Positions 7,893-16,649 are shown, numbered from the stretch's first letter. The stretch: DNA of 64,000 bases from Kyrpidia sp. (GCA_029960885.1 JASBVV010000054.1:1-64000), one strand, 5' to 3'. The notes: generated by a model not told the origin, from the sequence alone. A program made the numbers and translations.

Positions 7893-9566
7893 CTACCGCT
7901 GCGCCCCCCGCGGGTTGGCCCCCCGGAGGAGCCGGGCCAACGCGGGGCCGATTCGGGGCAGGGCTTCCACCTCCGCGGGGGCCACCGCACCCAGAAACAC
8001 GGCGAATACAGCGAATCCCGCCACGCCTGCCAAAACCGCTCCAAAAAGGTCGAATGTCAGAAACCATCGGGACGGATGAGCTCCTGACAGCCCGCCGGTC
8101 AACCATTGCCAGAGGCGGACCACGCCAACCATGGCCGCGGTGGCCAGAACCGGTTTGCCCCACAGCGCAGCCGGCGACAATCGAAGCGACGTGAGGCGCT
8201 TCATATGGTATAAGTTCAGTTCGGCGGCCACCCAATACGCCACCACCGAGGCCGCGGCGGCACCCTCAATCCCCCATAAAGGAACCCACCAGAGATTGAG
8301 GATAATCTTGATGATCAAACCGATGAACAAATTGACCACCGGCCTCATGGTCATCCCCATCCCCTGCAGCACGCTGGATGACACCGATTCCAAGGTGCTG
8401 AACACCGTGGATAGGGCGAGGATGGCGATCGCTGCCGTTCCCGCGTCATTGCCGAACAAAACGATGTTGGTCGGACCCGCCAGTATCGCCAGACCGACCC
8501 CGGCGGGCAAAGCGATCAGGATGGAAGCGCGCAGCGACAGGGCCGCAAACCGCCGCACCCCGGCGTGATCCCGCATAGCATAGGCCTCGGCGACCAACGG
8601 AATAATCGTCAGGGCGACCGTGGTGGCAAAGGTGGCGGGAATCGCGATGATCTTTTGGGCCCGCCCGCTGAGAATCCCGAATTGGGCCATGGCTTCATCT
8701 TTCGTCATCCCCGCATGGTGCACCAGAGACACCGTCACCGTGGACACGTCCGCCTGGTTGAAGAGCGGAACAACCAGCGCGCCCAAACTGATGGGTACGG
8801 CATACACCGCCACCCGGACCAATAACCTGCGCATCGACACGGCATTGCGCACCATGGCCCGCCTCAAAAGCAAACGAACCGAGGGCCTGTGCCGGCGTGC
8901 GGTTCGAACGAGCCACCACAGAGCGGCCAGTCCTCCCGTGAACGCCCCGAGGGTGCTCAGAGCGGCAATATCTTCCACCGGAGCGCCCCGGGCGGTCATC
9001 ACATACGCCACGCCGAGTACGGTGGCCACCCGGATCACTTGTTCCGCCACCTGGGAGTACCCGGTGGGTTCCACCATTTGCCATCCCTGAAAATAACCTC
9101 TCATGAGGGCGATCACCGGGAATACCAGCAACGCCGGGGCCATGGCGCGAACCGCGGGAATCACGTCACTGTTGTCTCCGGCAAAATATTTCACGTACAG
9201 GGGCGCCCCAAAATACTGCACAACGGCAAACAACAGTCCACTGACCCACATGATCACCGACAGCGACCGATACAAGCGTTCACTGGTCCGATAGTCCCCT
9301 TTGGCGTTGTATTCCGAAACAAATTTGGAAATCGCCAATGGAAGCCCGGCGGTGGAGATCTGCAAAAAAATGTTATAGATCGGATAGGCCGCGTTGTAGA
9401 TCCCGACACCCTTGTCTGCGATCAGGTGTTGCAAAGGCACAATGTATACGAGTCCTAGAAATTTACAAAAGAACACCGCTGCGCTGAGAAACACGGTGCC
9501 GTGGATAAAATGCTGAGCGGCACTGCGTTTTTGCTTCAATCGCCCCATCGCCTTTCCCGCGGTCAA
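7893..9566 (-). CDS. MATE/MOP-superfamily lipid flippase (MurJ/YtgP-SpoVB type)
   Basis: The 557-residue polytopic protein shows about 14 hydrophobic segments and the family start FFCKFLGLVYIVPLQHLI, YPIYNIFLQISTAGLPLAIS, then FPVIALMRGYFQGWQ. Members move lipid-linked cell-wall precursors (lipid II) or polysaccharide repeats across the membrane. YtgP/MurJ and SpoVB are both in this clade, and without alignment I cannot choose between vegetative and sporulation roles. The start is either TTG 9566 (AAGGA at 9 bases) or ATG 9548; I kept TTG. It lies alone, without polysaccharide synthesis genes, which favours a cell-wall rather than capsule role. Confidence 0.85.
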   Translation of the reverse strand: MTAGKAMGRLKQKRSAAQHFIHGTVFLSAAVFFCKFLGLVYIVPLQHLIADKGVGIYNAAYPIYNIFLQISTAGLPLAISKFVSEYNAKGDYRTSERLYRSLSVIMWVSGLLFAVVQYFGAPLYVKYFAGDNSDVIPAVRAMAPALLVFPVIALMRGYFQGWQMVEPTGYSQVAEQVIRVATVLGVAYVMTARGAPVEDIAALSTLGAFTGGLAALWWLVRTARRHRPSVRLLLRRAMVRNAVSMRRLLVRVAVYAVPISLGALVVPLFNQADVSTVTVSLVHHAGMTKDEAMAQFGILSGRAQKIIAIPATFATTVALTIIPLVAEAYAMRDHAGVRRFAALSLRASILIALPAGVGLAILAGPTNIVLFGNDAGTAAIAILALSTVFSTLESVSSSVLQGMGMTMRPVVNLFIGLIIKIILNLWWVPLWGIEGAAAASVVAYWVAAELNLYHMKRLTSLRLSPAALWGKPVLATAAMVGVVRLWQWLTGGLSGAHPSRWFLTFDLFGAVLAGVAGFAVFAVFLGAVAPAEVEALPRIGPALARLLRGANPRGAQR

Positions 9567-9692
9567 TCCGCCGTTCCTTCAACTGCCCCTACTCTAACCC
9601 GTTTTCCCCGCTCAGACAAGAAGTGGACATGTACCTGCGCGACGCGCGTAAATATTGTGGGAAAACCGGCATTCGGAAAGGAGGGGACGTCA

Positions 9693-10019
9693 TTGCCCAG
9701 CCCGGTGTTCGGCGGACGGCTGCTCGCCTGGCTGTGTTTTGGAGCCGGCCTGTATCTTCGCAGCATCCCTCTCGCCCTGGCCGGCATCGCCGGAATGGCC
9801 CTCTGTCGCTTCGGCGAGACCGCCGCCGCCCGTTACGTGTTGATCGCCAGCCTGATTTTCCTGTTGCACCCTTTTCTCTCCCTGTGGTGGCCGAGGGCCG
9901 CCACGTGGTTCGATTCTTCCGGCCGCACCCTGTGGTGGGAGGCCGCGCTGGCCTTGGGCGGCTTGGCGGCATGCAATTTTGCCGGGTGGACGGGACATAT
10001 TAAGGGCGGGAGGGGATGA
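9693..10019 (+). CDS. Small membrane protein (108 aa)
   Basis: A TTG start at 9693 is supported by AAAGGAGGGG just upstream; the frame extends further back without a better site. The product has three hydrophobic segments (LLAWLCFGAGLYLRSIPLAL, YVLIASLIFLLHPFLSLW, ALALGGLAACNFAGW) and a short tail. I do not recognise a family. It ends 4 bases before the CBS-domain gene and is almost certainly cotranscribed with it. Confidence 0.6.
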   Translation: MPSPVFGGRLLAWLCFGAGLYLRSIPLALAGIAGMALCRFGETAAARYVLIASLIFLLHPFLSLWWPRAATWFDSSGRTLWWEAALALGGLAACNFAGWTGHIKGGRG

Positions 10020-10023
10020 GTCC

Positions 10024-10443
10024 ATGAAACTCAAGGACCTAATGACCACCCGGGTGTCCCACGTATCCCCGGCCTCGACCTGTAAAGACGCCGCCCGCAT
10101 CATGAAGGACATCAACGTGGGATCTGTGCCGGTGGTGGACAACAACCAGTTGGTCGGAATCTGCACCGACCGGGACATTGTCTTAAAATGCATCGCCGCC
10201 GGGAAAGATCCCGCCACCACGGCGGTCAAAGATTGCATGACCACCAACCCCGTCACAGGAACCCCGGACATGGACGTCCACCAAGCTTCCGACCTGATGT
10301 CGCAACATCAAATTCGCCGATTGCCGGTGGTCGACCAAGGTCGGTTAGTGGGGATCGTGGCCATCGGGGACCTGGCCGTGACGTCGATCCACCAGGACGA
10401 AGCCGGCGAGGCGCTGAGCGGGATTTCCCAGGGCGTTCATTGA
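10024..10443 (+). CDS. Tandem CBS-domain protein (YhcV-like)
   Basis: The 139-residue protein is made of two CBS motifs (MTTRVSHVSPASTCKDAARI with VGSVPVVDNNQLVGI; then MTTNPVTGTPDMDVHQASDL with IRRLPVVDQGRLVGI). Stand-alone CBS pairs bind adenine nucleotides and act as energy or stress sensors. The C-terminus ends soon after the second domain, as in B. subtilis YhcV. ATG 10024 follows GGAGGGGAT. It is tightly linked to the preceding membrane-protein gene. Confidence 0.85.
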   Translation: MKLKDLMTTRVSHVSPASTCKDAARIMKDINVGSVPVVDNNQLVGICTDRDIVLKCIAAGKDPATTAVKDCMTTNPVTGTPDMDVHQASDLMSQHQIRRLPVVDQGRLVGIVAIGDLAVTSIHQDEAGEALSGISQGVH

Positions 10444-10481
10444 CAGCCGGAGATGGACCGCATCGACCATGCATCCGGGCA

Positions 10482-10505
10482 GCAGGGGCTCAGTTGAGCC
10501 CCTGC
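10482..10505. terminator. Perfect hairpin overlapping the holin stop codon
   Basis: GCAGGGGCTCA (10482-10492) pairs perfectly with TGAGCCCCTGC (10495-10505) across a 2-base loop. It lies between the convergent CBS and holin genes and contains the holin stop codon. There is no strong T run on either side, so intrinsic termination is likely but not certain. Confidence 0.5.
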
Positions 10506-10984
10506 TTGCCGTTCACACCCGTTCGCCCGACGCGGCAACCGGGCAAACCCGCCAGTCCCCCGGGAGGATCATACGGCCAATCCGTCCCGGGCCCCTGCGT
10601 ACCCTCTGTCCCCGAACCGACCGGGAAGTTGGTACCACCGGGTGAACGAGTGCGCCGATCCCATAGCCACGCCTGCTCGACGGCCGCCCGCATCTCTTCG
10701 GGGGTGACCGTCACACCGTGCTGCCGGAGACGCTCGCTCAAATATCCCATGGCTTGTTCCAGTTTAGCCGGACCGTTGTACTGCTTATACACCGTCTCCG
10801 CAAAGGAAAACGCCTCCCGGGCGAGACAGGCCAACAGATCCCTCTGGGCCCTGGTGGTGTGCAGGCGAAGATAATCGGCGACCCGGCGGCCGGCCACGTG
10901 CAGCAAGGCCAGAGCCAAAGCAGCCAGGAATTGCAAAACGAACAACACCACCTGGTTGGCGATGGGGACCCACCACGGGTCCAT
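10490..10984 (-). CDS. LL-H-family phage-type holin, orphan
   Basis: The 164-residue protein has one N-terminal membrane segment (VPIANQVVLFVLQFLAALAL). An amphipathic, coiled-coil-prone region follows (AREAFSFAETVYKQYNGPAKLEQAMGYL, beginning near residue 50, then LRQHGVTVTPEEMRAAVEQA), as in holins of the LL-H family (PF09682, from memory). Such proteins form membrane lesions that release endolysin. The last 45 residues are a Gly/Pro-rich tail. ATG 10984 follows AAGGAGGGA. No other phage gene is nearby, so this is either a domesticated host gene or a remnant. Confidence 0.72.
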   Translation of the reverse strand: MDPWWVPIANQVVLFVLQFLAALALALLHVAGRRVADYLRLHTTRAQRDLLACLAREAFSFAETVYKQYNGPAKLEQAMGYLSERLRQHGVTVTPEEMRAAVEQAWLWDRRTRSPGGTNFPVGSGTEGTQGPGTDWPYDPPGGLAGLPGCRVGRTGVNGKQGLN

Positions 10985-11188
10985 GGGCGTTCCCTCCTTC
11001 CTTTTTTCCACCGTATGCAACCTCGCCTCTCCGCGGCCACGCATGTCATCCCTCCCTGTCAACCCCTATCAACGACATGCGGGATCAAAACCAAAAGGGA
11101 AAGTGGTGTTGAGTGAGGAAGAAAGTGTTAGGCTAGAGCCGTTGCGCCCGGGAACAATAAGATCACACCACCAAAGGAGGTGAAGGAG

Positions 11189-11404
11189 ATGGCCCAGGGA
11201 CAGAAACGAAACGTCCTGGTCGTGCAGGCCGCCTCCAGGGCTCTGGACCAACTGAAGTATGAAGTGGCTTCCGAGCTCGGCATTGCGACCCCTCAAGACG
11301 GCTATTGGGGGACGATGACGACCCGGGACACCGGCGCCATCGGAGGAAACATTACGCGGAAACTGGTCGCCCTGGCTGAGCAGCAGCTCGCCGGTCGTCA
11401 ATAA
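11189..11404 (+). CDS. Small acid-soluble spore protein, alpha/beta type
   Basis: The 71-residue product has both family signatures: the germination-protease cleavage region KYEVASELGI and the C-terminal TGAIGGNITRKLVALAEQ. Alpha/beta SASPs coat and protect DNA in the spore core and are degraded on germination. An ideal AAAGGAGGTGA (11174-11183) precedes ATG 11189; the GTG at 11180 falls inside it. Expression in the forespore from a sigma-G promoter is expected, but I could not identify convincing sigma-G boxes upstream. Confidence 0.95.
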   Translation: MAQGQKRNVLVVQAASRALDQLKYEVASELGIATPQDGYWGTMTTRDTGAIGGNITRKLVALAEQQLAGRQ

Positions 11405-11429
11405 CCACGCCCTTGTTCGGTGCATGAAG

Positions 11430-11457
11430 AAACCCCCCGCGCAGCCGCGGGGGGTTT
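11430..11457. terminator. Bidirectional intrinsic terminator
   Basis: A 12-bp stem pairs AAACCCCCCGCG (11430-11441) with CGCGGGGGGTTT (11446-11457) across a 4-base loop, between the SASP gene and the convergent citrate synthase gene. Confidence 0.85.
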
Positions 11458-11488
11458 CCCCGGTTTCAGCGAAAACCGCCGCACTCCA

Positions 11489-12616
11489 TCATCGCTGATC
11501 CAAGGGAACGTAGGTCAATGGTTCCGGTCCAACGTATTCCGCCCGGGGCCGGATCAACCGATTGTTCTCGTATTGCTCCAGCACGTGCGCCGTCCATCCG
11601 GCGATGCGGCTCACGGCGAAGATCGGGGTGTACAGATCGACAGGGATGCCCATCGAATAGTAGGTCGATGCCGAGTAGAAATCGACGTTGGGATAGAGTC
11701 CCTTTTCTTCTTTCACGACCCGTTCGACGACCTGGGACATGTGGAACCATTTCAGTTCTCCCGCTTCCCGCCCCATCTCTTCCGACATCTTCCGCAGATG
11801 CATCGCCCGGGGATCCTCGGTCCGGTATACCCGATGGCCGAAGCCCATGATCTTCTTCTTTTGCGCCAATGCCTCTTTCACCCAGGACTCCGCCCGGTCG
11901 ACCTCCCCGATCTCCAGCAGCATCTTCATCACCTGTTCATTGGCTCCTCCGTGGAGCGGGCCCTTCAGGGTGCCGATGGCCGAGGTGACGGCGGAGTACA
12001 GGTCCGACAGGGTGGCCGCGGTCACCCGGGCGGAAAAGGTGGACGCATTGAGCTCGTGATCGGCATGAAGAATCAGGGCCGTGTCAAACACGCGCTCATG
12101 GGAAGAACCGGGTTCCTTTCCGAACAGCATGTACAGGAAATTGCCCGCCATGGACAAATCGTCCCGGGGTGCCACGGGGTCCCGACCCTGCCGCAGATAT
12201 TCCCACGACGTGACCACGGTGGGCAGTTGGGCCACCAGTCGAACGGCTTTCCGAAGATTCGCCTCCCGGGAATGATCGGCATGGTCCGGATCATACATGG
12301 ATAATGCCGACACGGTGCTCCGCAACACATCCATGGGGGACGCCGATCGCGGATAATTGCGCATCGCCGCCAATACCGGTTCCGGCAAAGGCCTTTGTCG
12401 GCTCAATTGGGCGCTCAACTCGGCCAATTCCGTTTTCCGAGGCAGCCGGCCGTGCCACAACAGATAGACCACTTCCTCAAAACTCGAGTTCTGCGCGAGA
12501 TCGTGAATATCGTATCCGCGATAGATCAACCGGCCCTTTTCCCCGTCAATAAAACAAATTTGCGACTCCGCCGCAACAACATCCTCAAGGCCTTCGCGAA
12601 AGGTTTCATTCGGCAT
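11489..12616 (-). CDS. Citrate synthase family protein (copy 1)
   Basis: The 375-residue type II-like short citrate synthase shows LIYRGYDIHDLAQNSSFEEV, the HELNAST active-site His segment, GPLHGGANE with the second His, and a MGFGHRVYRTEDPRA motif, with the catalytic Asp further on in NVDFYSAS. It condenses acetyl-CoA with oxaloacetate; propionyl-CoA (2-methylcitrate synthesis) is possible in this family. A second homologue lies at 32616-33719. It is separate from icd-mdh at the other end of the window, unlike the citZ-icd-mdh order of B. subtilis, so which copy serves the TCA cycle is unclear. ATG 12616 follows GGGGG. Confidence 0.9.
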   Translation of the reverse strand: MPNETFREGLEDVVAAESQICFIDGEKGRLIYRGYDIHDLAQNSSFEEVVYLLWHGRLPRKTELAELSAQLSRQRPLPEPVLAAMRNYPRSASPMDVLRSTVSALSMYDPDHADHSREANLRKAVRLVAQLPTVVTSWEYLRQGRDPVAPRDDLSMAGNFLYMLFGKEPGSSHERVFDTALILHADHELNASTFSARVTAATLSDLYSAVTSAIGTLKGPLHGGANEQVMKMLLEIGEVDRAESWVKEALAQKKKIMGFGHRVYRTEDPRAMHLRKMSEEMGREAGELKWFHMSQVVERVVKEEKGLYPNVDFYSASTYYSMGIPVDLYTPIFAVSRIAGWTAHVLEQYENNRLIRPRAEYVGPEPLTYVPLDQR

Positions 12617-12694
12617 TCCATTTCCCCCAACTAATGAGATTTCCCGTGTTAGGATGCCCGATCCCCTGCCGCCGAATCCTCCATCACAGGGAGT

Positions 12695-13141
12695 TTATCG
12701 TGGCCCCAACTGGTGTCCGATCCAGGCCGTCCCGTCCTCCCAATGCTCCTTTTTCCAGATGGGGACCACCTGCTTAATCCGTTCAATCCCATAGCGACTC
12801 GCCTCAAAGGCGTCGGCGCGATGGGGCGAAGCCACCGCCACCACCACGGCGATGTCTCCGATCTCGAGCCGGCCGATCCGATGGACGATGGCGGCCCGGG
12901 ACCCGGTCCAGCGCGATTCGATCTCTTCACCGATCCGGATCAGCATCCGTTCGGCCATGTCCATATACGCATCATATTCTAAGTACAGCGTCCGCTTCCC
13001 GTTCGTCCACTCCCGCACCATTCCCAAAAAGGGAACGACGGCACCCATCCCCGGGCCCGCGACCAAAGCCACCGTTTGTCCCACATCGATCGGTTCGGTG
13101 ACGATCCGAAACCGCTGTCCGCGTTCCGCGTGTTCCCGCAT
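12695..13141 (-). CDS. moaE: Molybdopterin synthase catalytic subunit MoaE
   Basis: The 148-residue protein carries GAVVPFLGMVREWTNGK, then YLEYDAYMDMAERMLIRIGE, IVHRIGRLEIGDIAV and VPIWKKEHWEDG, the lysine-containing active-site motif. With MoaD it converts precursor Z into molybdopterin. ATG 13141 lies 5 bases after the moaD stop and follows GGAGGG, so the pair is translationally coupled. No other Moco genes are in the window. Confidence 0.93.
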   Translation of the reverse strand: MREHAERGQRFRIVTEPIDVGQTVALVAGPGMGAVVPFLGMVREWTNGKRTLYLEYDAYMDMAERMLIRIGEEIESRWTGSRAAIVHRIGRLEIGDIAVVVAVASPHRADAFEASRYGIERIKQVVPIWKKEHWEDGTAWIGHQLGPR

Positions 13142-13146
13142 CGTCC

Positions 13147-13392
13147 TTACCCTCCGCTGACCGGCGGGATGAACGCCACCCGATCACCCGGGCGCAACAC
13201 CCTGTCGAGCTCCGCATATTCTCCGTTCACGGCCACCATGCACCGAGCCAAAAGATCGGCCACCTGCCGGAACTGCCCACCGAGCAGATCACGCATCTGC
13301 ATCACCGTGGCACCTTGGGGTATCTCCACCCCTGTTTGGCGCTCCATCATACGATCCGCCAACTCGGCAAACCACAAAACGGTCACCGTCAA
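13147..13392 (-). CDS. moaD: Molybdopterin synthase sulfur-carrier subunit MoaD
   Basis: The 81-residue ubiquitin-like protein ends in AFIPPVSGG, the diglycine tail that is thiocarboxylated and inserted into the MoaE active site. TTG 13392 is taken as start with GGAGGAG 11 bases upstream; a GTG six bases inside the frame is an alternative. The gene is the first of the moaDE pair. Confidence 0.9.
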   Translation of the reverse strand: MTVTVLWFAELADRMMERQTGVEIPQGATVMQMRDLLGGQFRQVADLLARCMVAVNGEYAELDRVLRPGDRVAFIPPVSGG

Positions 13393-13581
13393 CCTGGTTC
13401 ACGCTCCTCCCCCACCAAGGGTTTCGCTTACTGCCATTGTACCCCGACGGGCTGGAAAGACCAACGGGATTTGTCGTAAAATCGACAGTTTCCCGCAGCC
13501 AGGGGACGGTTGTCAGCCCCGATTTTTGGGTATATCCTAAAGGTGACCTTGTGTGCGTCGGCGGCCCGGGAGGTGAACGCC

Positions 13582-13794
13582 ATGCTGTCGAACATCGGAT
13601 TTCCGGGTTTAATTCTGATTCTGATCATCGCCCTGGTGATTTTTGGTCCGAGCAAGCTTCCCGAAATCGGTAAAGCCATGGGCAGGGGACTGCGGGAGTT
13701 CAAAGATTCGGTACGGGATGTGACCGATGTGGATAACAAGCCGGAGACCCTCTCCACGGAGACGGCGCAGAAATCAAAAGACCGCGAGATTTGA
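13582..13794 (+). CDS. tatA: Sec-independent translocase subunit TatA
   Basis: The 70-residue protein has the TatA layout: a short N-terminal membrane helix ([20 protein letters not shown]), the [20 protein letters not shown] hinge and amphipathic helix, then an acidic tail. TatA forms the pore of twin-arginine export. ATG 13582 follows GGGAGGTGA. No tatC is nearby. The Rieske protein at 56202 has a twin-arginine leader and is a plausible substrate. The end of the gene contains the left arm of its terminator. Confidence 0.92.
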   Translation: MLSNIGFPGLILILIIALVIFGPSKLPEIGKAMGRGLREFKDSVRDVTDVDNKPETLSTETAQKSKDREI

Positions 13795-13808
13795 CCCCGC
13801 GGTCTTTT
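13776..13808 (+). terminator. Intrinsic terminator of tatA
   Basis: AAAAGACCGCG (13776-13786, inside the end of tatA) pairs with CGCGGTCTTTT (13798-13808) and is followed by a T run. It also faces the convergent queF gene. Confidence 0.85.
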
Positions 13809-13838
13809 TGCAGTGAAAAGAGTGAAAAGACGGGAGGA

Positions 13839-14267
13839 TCAGCGGCTCCGCCGCTCAGGCCAAGGCGGCGCGGCCGGCCCCTCGGCCAGCGACGGGTCCG
13901 ACGGCATCCACTGGGGATCCCGGTACACCGCCCGTACAGTGGTATAAATCCCGCCCCGCACATTGAACGCCCCGGTGACCTCCAACCAGCGGGGGCGGGC
14001 GGCGGCGACGAAATCTTTGAGAATGCGGTTTGTCACGTCTTCGTGGAAATGGCCTTCATCCCGGAAACTCCACAAATAGAGTTTCAAGGATTTTAACTCC
14101 ACAATGAAAGGACCGGGAACATACCGGAAGTAAATCGTGGCAAAATCGGGTTGCCCGGTTTTGGGGCACAGCGCTGTGAACTCGGGACATTCAATCCGCA
14201 CTTCGTAGTCCCTGTCCGGATGTGGATTGGGCACGACTTCCAGTTGTTTGGATGGACTGGTGGGCAA
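13839..14267 (-). CDS. queF: 7-cyano-7-deazaguanine reductase QueF
   Basis: The 142-residue short (unimodular) QueF carries the catalytic cysteine segment [17 protein letters not shown], the [19 protein letters not shown] substrate-binding strand and [10 protein letters not shown]. It reduces preQ0 to preQ1 with NADPH in queuosine synthesis. It starts 19 bases after pyrE on the same strand. The preQ0-forming genes (queC, D, E) are not in the window. The C-terminus has a Pro/Arg extension of about 15 residues. Confidence 0.93.
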   Translation of the reverse strand: MPTSPSKQLEVVPNPHPDRDYEVRIECPEFTALCPKTGQPDFATIYFRYVPGPFIVELKSLKLYLWSFRDEGHFHEDVTNRILKDFVAAARPRWLEVTGAFNVRGGIYTTVRAVYRDPQWMPSDPSLAEGPAAPPWPERRSR

Positions 14268-14286
14268 GGTCCTCCTCCTTTCTCCG

Positions 14287-14940
14287 TTAGGGTTGTCCGA
14301 TCACCGGAGGCCAGTGATGCGGATCGGCCCGGAATTCCTCGAGGACAGCCCTTTGATCGGCGGACACCAGGCCCCGCTCGGCGGCCAGTTCGATCAGGGT
14401 GGAATAATCGGTCAGGGCGAACCAGGGAATCCGTGCCCGGGTAAACGCGGCCGCCGCTTCGGGAAACTCGTAGGTCGCCACCGCCGCCACCCCCACGGGG
14501 TTGTAGCCGGCGCCGCGCAGGGCCGCAACGGTCCCCAGGGCACTGCCTCCGGTGGAAATCAAGTCCTCGACCACCACCGTCCGGCTTCCGGGGTTCAGGC
14601 GCCCTTCGATCTGGCCCGTCGTTCCATGGCCCTTGGGTTTTGACCGCACGTACACCATCGGCAGCCGGAGCCGGTCCGCGACCCAGGCGGCGTGGGGAAT
14701 GCCCGCCGTGGCCGTGCCGGCCACCGCTTCGGCATCCGGCCATCGTCTCCGAATCTCCGCGACGAGAGCGCCGGCGATGACTTCCCGCACCTGCGGGTAA
14801 GAAATCGTCAATCGGTTGTCGCAGTAGATCGGCGACCGAATGCCCGACGTCCAGATGAACGGCTCATCCGGCCGGAAAAACACCGCTTCAATGTCCAGAA
14901 GAAGCCCGGCGATGACCCGGGCCGTGGCTTTGTGCTCCAT
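14287..14940 (-). CDS. pyrE: Orotate phosphoribosyltransferase
   Basis: The 217-residue protein has the PRPP-binding loop [13 protein letters not shown] near residue 125 and [11 protein letters not shown] before the flexible catalytic loop. It transfers the phosphoribosyl group of PRPP to orotate to make OMP in pyrimidine synthesis. The start codon lies one base after the stop of glutamate dehydrogenase, so the two are coupled. The rest of the pyr genes are absent, an unusual place for pyrE. Confidence 0.92.
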   Translation of the reverse strand: MEHKATARVIAGLLLDIEAVFFRPDEPFIWTSGIRSPIYCDNRLTISYPQVREVIAGALVAEIRRRWPDAEAVAGTATAGIPHAAWVADRLRLPMVYVRSKPKGHGTTGQIEGRLNPGSRTVVVEDLISTGGSALGTVAALRGAGYNPVGVAAVATYEFPEAAAAFTRARIPWFALTDYSTLIELAAERGLVSADQRAVLEEFRADPHHWPPVIGQP

Positions 14941-14941
14941 G

Positions 14942-16228
14942 TTACACCCACCCGCGCAACTGTACCGCTTCCGCCAAACGCCGGATGCCGACCATGTATG
15001 CGGCCAGCCGAGTGTCGACCTGATGGTGCCGGGCCGTATCCAGCACCTTATGTACCGCCTCCACCATCATCTCTTCCAAGCGCCGGGTGACCTCTTCCTC
15101 GGTCCAGTATAACCCCTGATTGTTCTGCACCCATTCAAAATACGACACAGTCACTCCCCCGGCGTTGGCGAGAATATCCGGGACGATCAGCACCCCGCGG
15201 CGGTCCAGGATTCGGGTGGCCTCGAGTGTCGTCGGCCCGTTTGCCGCTTCCACCACGATCCCGGCCTGAATCTGATCGGCGTTGTCCTCCCGAATCTGAT
15301 TCTCAATGGCCGCCGGGATCAGGATCTCGCAAGGCTTGGTGAGCAGATCGGCGTTAGTGATCACTTCGTCTTGAAACAGATTGGTCACCATGCCGAATGA
15401 ATCCCGGCGGTCCAGAAGGTACGGAATGTCCAGACCTTCCGGTTTATACAGCGCGCCGTTCGCGTCACTGATACCCACCACCTTGGCGCCCTGAGCATGC
15501 AGGAGTTCCGCCACATGGCTGCCCACGTTGCCGAACCCCTGAACAATCACCTTGGCTCCGGCCAGATCGATGTTGCGGGTTTTGGCCGCTTCCCGGGCCG
15601 CCACCACCACGCCGAGCCCGGTGGCTTTGTCCCGACCTTTCGATCCTCCGAGAACGATGGGTTTGCCGCTGATAAACGACGGGGAGTCATATTCCCGAAT
15701 GCGGCTGTACTCATCGTACATCCAGGCCATGACCTGAGCGTTCGTATAGACATCCGGAGCGGGGATGTCCTTGGTCGGGCCGACGATTTGGCTGATCGCC
15801 CGAACATATCCCCTGGACAAGCGCTCCAACTCCCCGAGAGACATGGTCCGGGGATCACAGACGATGCCGCCCTTTCCTCCGCCGTACGGAAGTTCAAAAA
15901 TCCCGGCTTTCAAGGACATCCAAAGCGCCAGGGCCTTGACCTCTTCCTCGGTCACGTCGGGATGAAAGCGAATCCCGCCCTTGGTGGGACCGGTGGCGTC
16001 GTTGTGCTGCACCCGATAGCCCGTGAATACCCTGACCGACCCATCGTCCATGCGTACCGGAATCCGAACGGTCAACACCCGCAACGGTTCCCGAAGCAGT
16101 TCATACGTGGCTTCGGAATAACCAAGTTTTTCCAATGCCTGTCGGATGATTTCCTGGGTCGCCTCGAGCAAACTGGGCGACGCCGACGGCATGTTGGCGC
16201 CTTGAATCAATCGTTTCTGTGCCTTCAT
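14942..16228 (-). CDS. Glutamate dehydrogenase (Glu/Leu/Phe/Val family)
   Basis: The 428-residue protein shows TGYRVQHNDATGPTKGGIRF, the catalytic lysine segment ELPYGGGKGGIVCDP, the NAD(P)-binding VIVQGFGNVGSHVAELLHA and PAAIENQIREDNAD. It interconverts glutamate and 2-oxoglutarate plus ammonia; the length and sequence style match GudB/RocG-type catabolic enzymes. ATG 16228 follows GGAGGGG; the frame is open upstream into the AbrB-like gene, but that is not a better start. It is followed by pyrE with one base between. An AbrB-like gene ends 108 bases upstream on the same strand. Confidence 0.93.
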   Translation of the reverse strand: MKAQKRLIQGANMPSASPSLLEATQEIIRQALEKLGYSEATYELLREPLRVLTVRIPVRMDDGSVRVFTGYRVQHNDATGPTKGGIRFHPDVTEEEVKALALWMSLKAGIFELPYGGGKGGIVCDPRTMSLGELERLSRGYVRAISQIVGPTKDIPAPDVYTNAQVMAWMYDEYSRIREYDSPSFISGKPIVLGGSKGRDKATGLGVVVAAREAAKTRNIDLAGAKVIVQGFGNVGSHVAELLHAQGAKVVGISDANGALYKPEGLDIPYLLDRRDSFGMVTNLFQDEVITNADLLTKPCEILIPAAIENQIREDNADQIQAGIVVEAANGPTTLEATRILDRRGVLIVPDILANAGGVTVSYFEWVQNNQGLYWTEEEVTRRLEEMMVEAVHKVLDTARHHQVDTRLAAYMVGIRRLAEAVQLRGWV

Positions 16229-16335
16229 ACTGTCCCCTCCCCGTGCCGTCCCTCTTTCTCTTTCGGGAGCTCCTTCGGCCTCTCCCCCATTATAAGCGAA
16301 ATAAAAATCAGGGACATCGGGTCCCCGCCCGCGGG

Positions 16336-16509
16336 TCACGGACGTCCCCTCCGCAATTCGAGGCCATCTCCGGAGATCAACCATTCCACCGGGTCCCCGG
16401 GCTCGATGCCCAAGGCCCGCATGACCGGCGCGGGGAGGTGCACCGCACCTTCCTCATCCACCCCGAGAATCCAGCCGTCCAGGTCCTCCGCGCGTTCATC
16501 GCGCATCAT
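16336..16509 (-). CDS. Small AbrB/SpoVT-like swapped-hairpin protein (57 aa)
   Basis: The frame starts at ATG 16509 (a second ATG follows immediately) after GGTGA and ends at 16336. The 57-residue product contains GVDEEGAVHLPAPVMRALGI and PGDPVEWLISGDGLELRR, the AbrB beta-hairpin pattern (an ideal match has G.i.lP..vr..lgi..GD.v). Such domains bind DNA as dimers in antitoxins of the MazE type and in transition-state regulators. There is no toxin gene next to it; the following gene on the same strand is glutamate dehydrogenase. Function as a local regulator is inference. Confidence 0.7.
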   Translation of the reverse strand: MMRDERAEDLDGWILGVDEEGAVHLPAPVMRALGIEPGDPVEWLISGDGLELRRGRP

Positions 16510-16649
16510 TCGTCACCGCCCACGATAAATTTGATCCCACGGTTCATTTATACCCCCTCGCCGCGGCGTCCATACCGCGCCGCATATCCGCCGGGACCGG
16601 ACTCCCGGGATGGAAGCCGGCCCGAAAGACATGCTATCACTGACGGAGA

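Noticed and set aside
10444-11188. Prophage remnant around the holin
   Set aside because: No lysin, integrase, tail or attachment-site repeats can be seen; the flanking genes are ordinary chromosomal genes.
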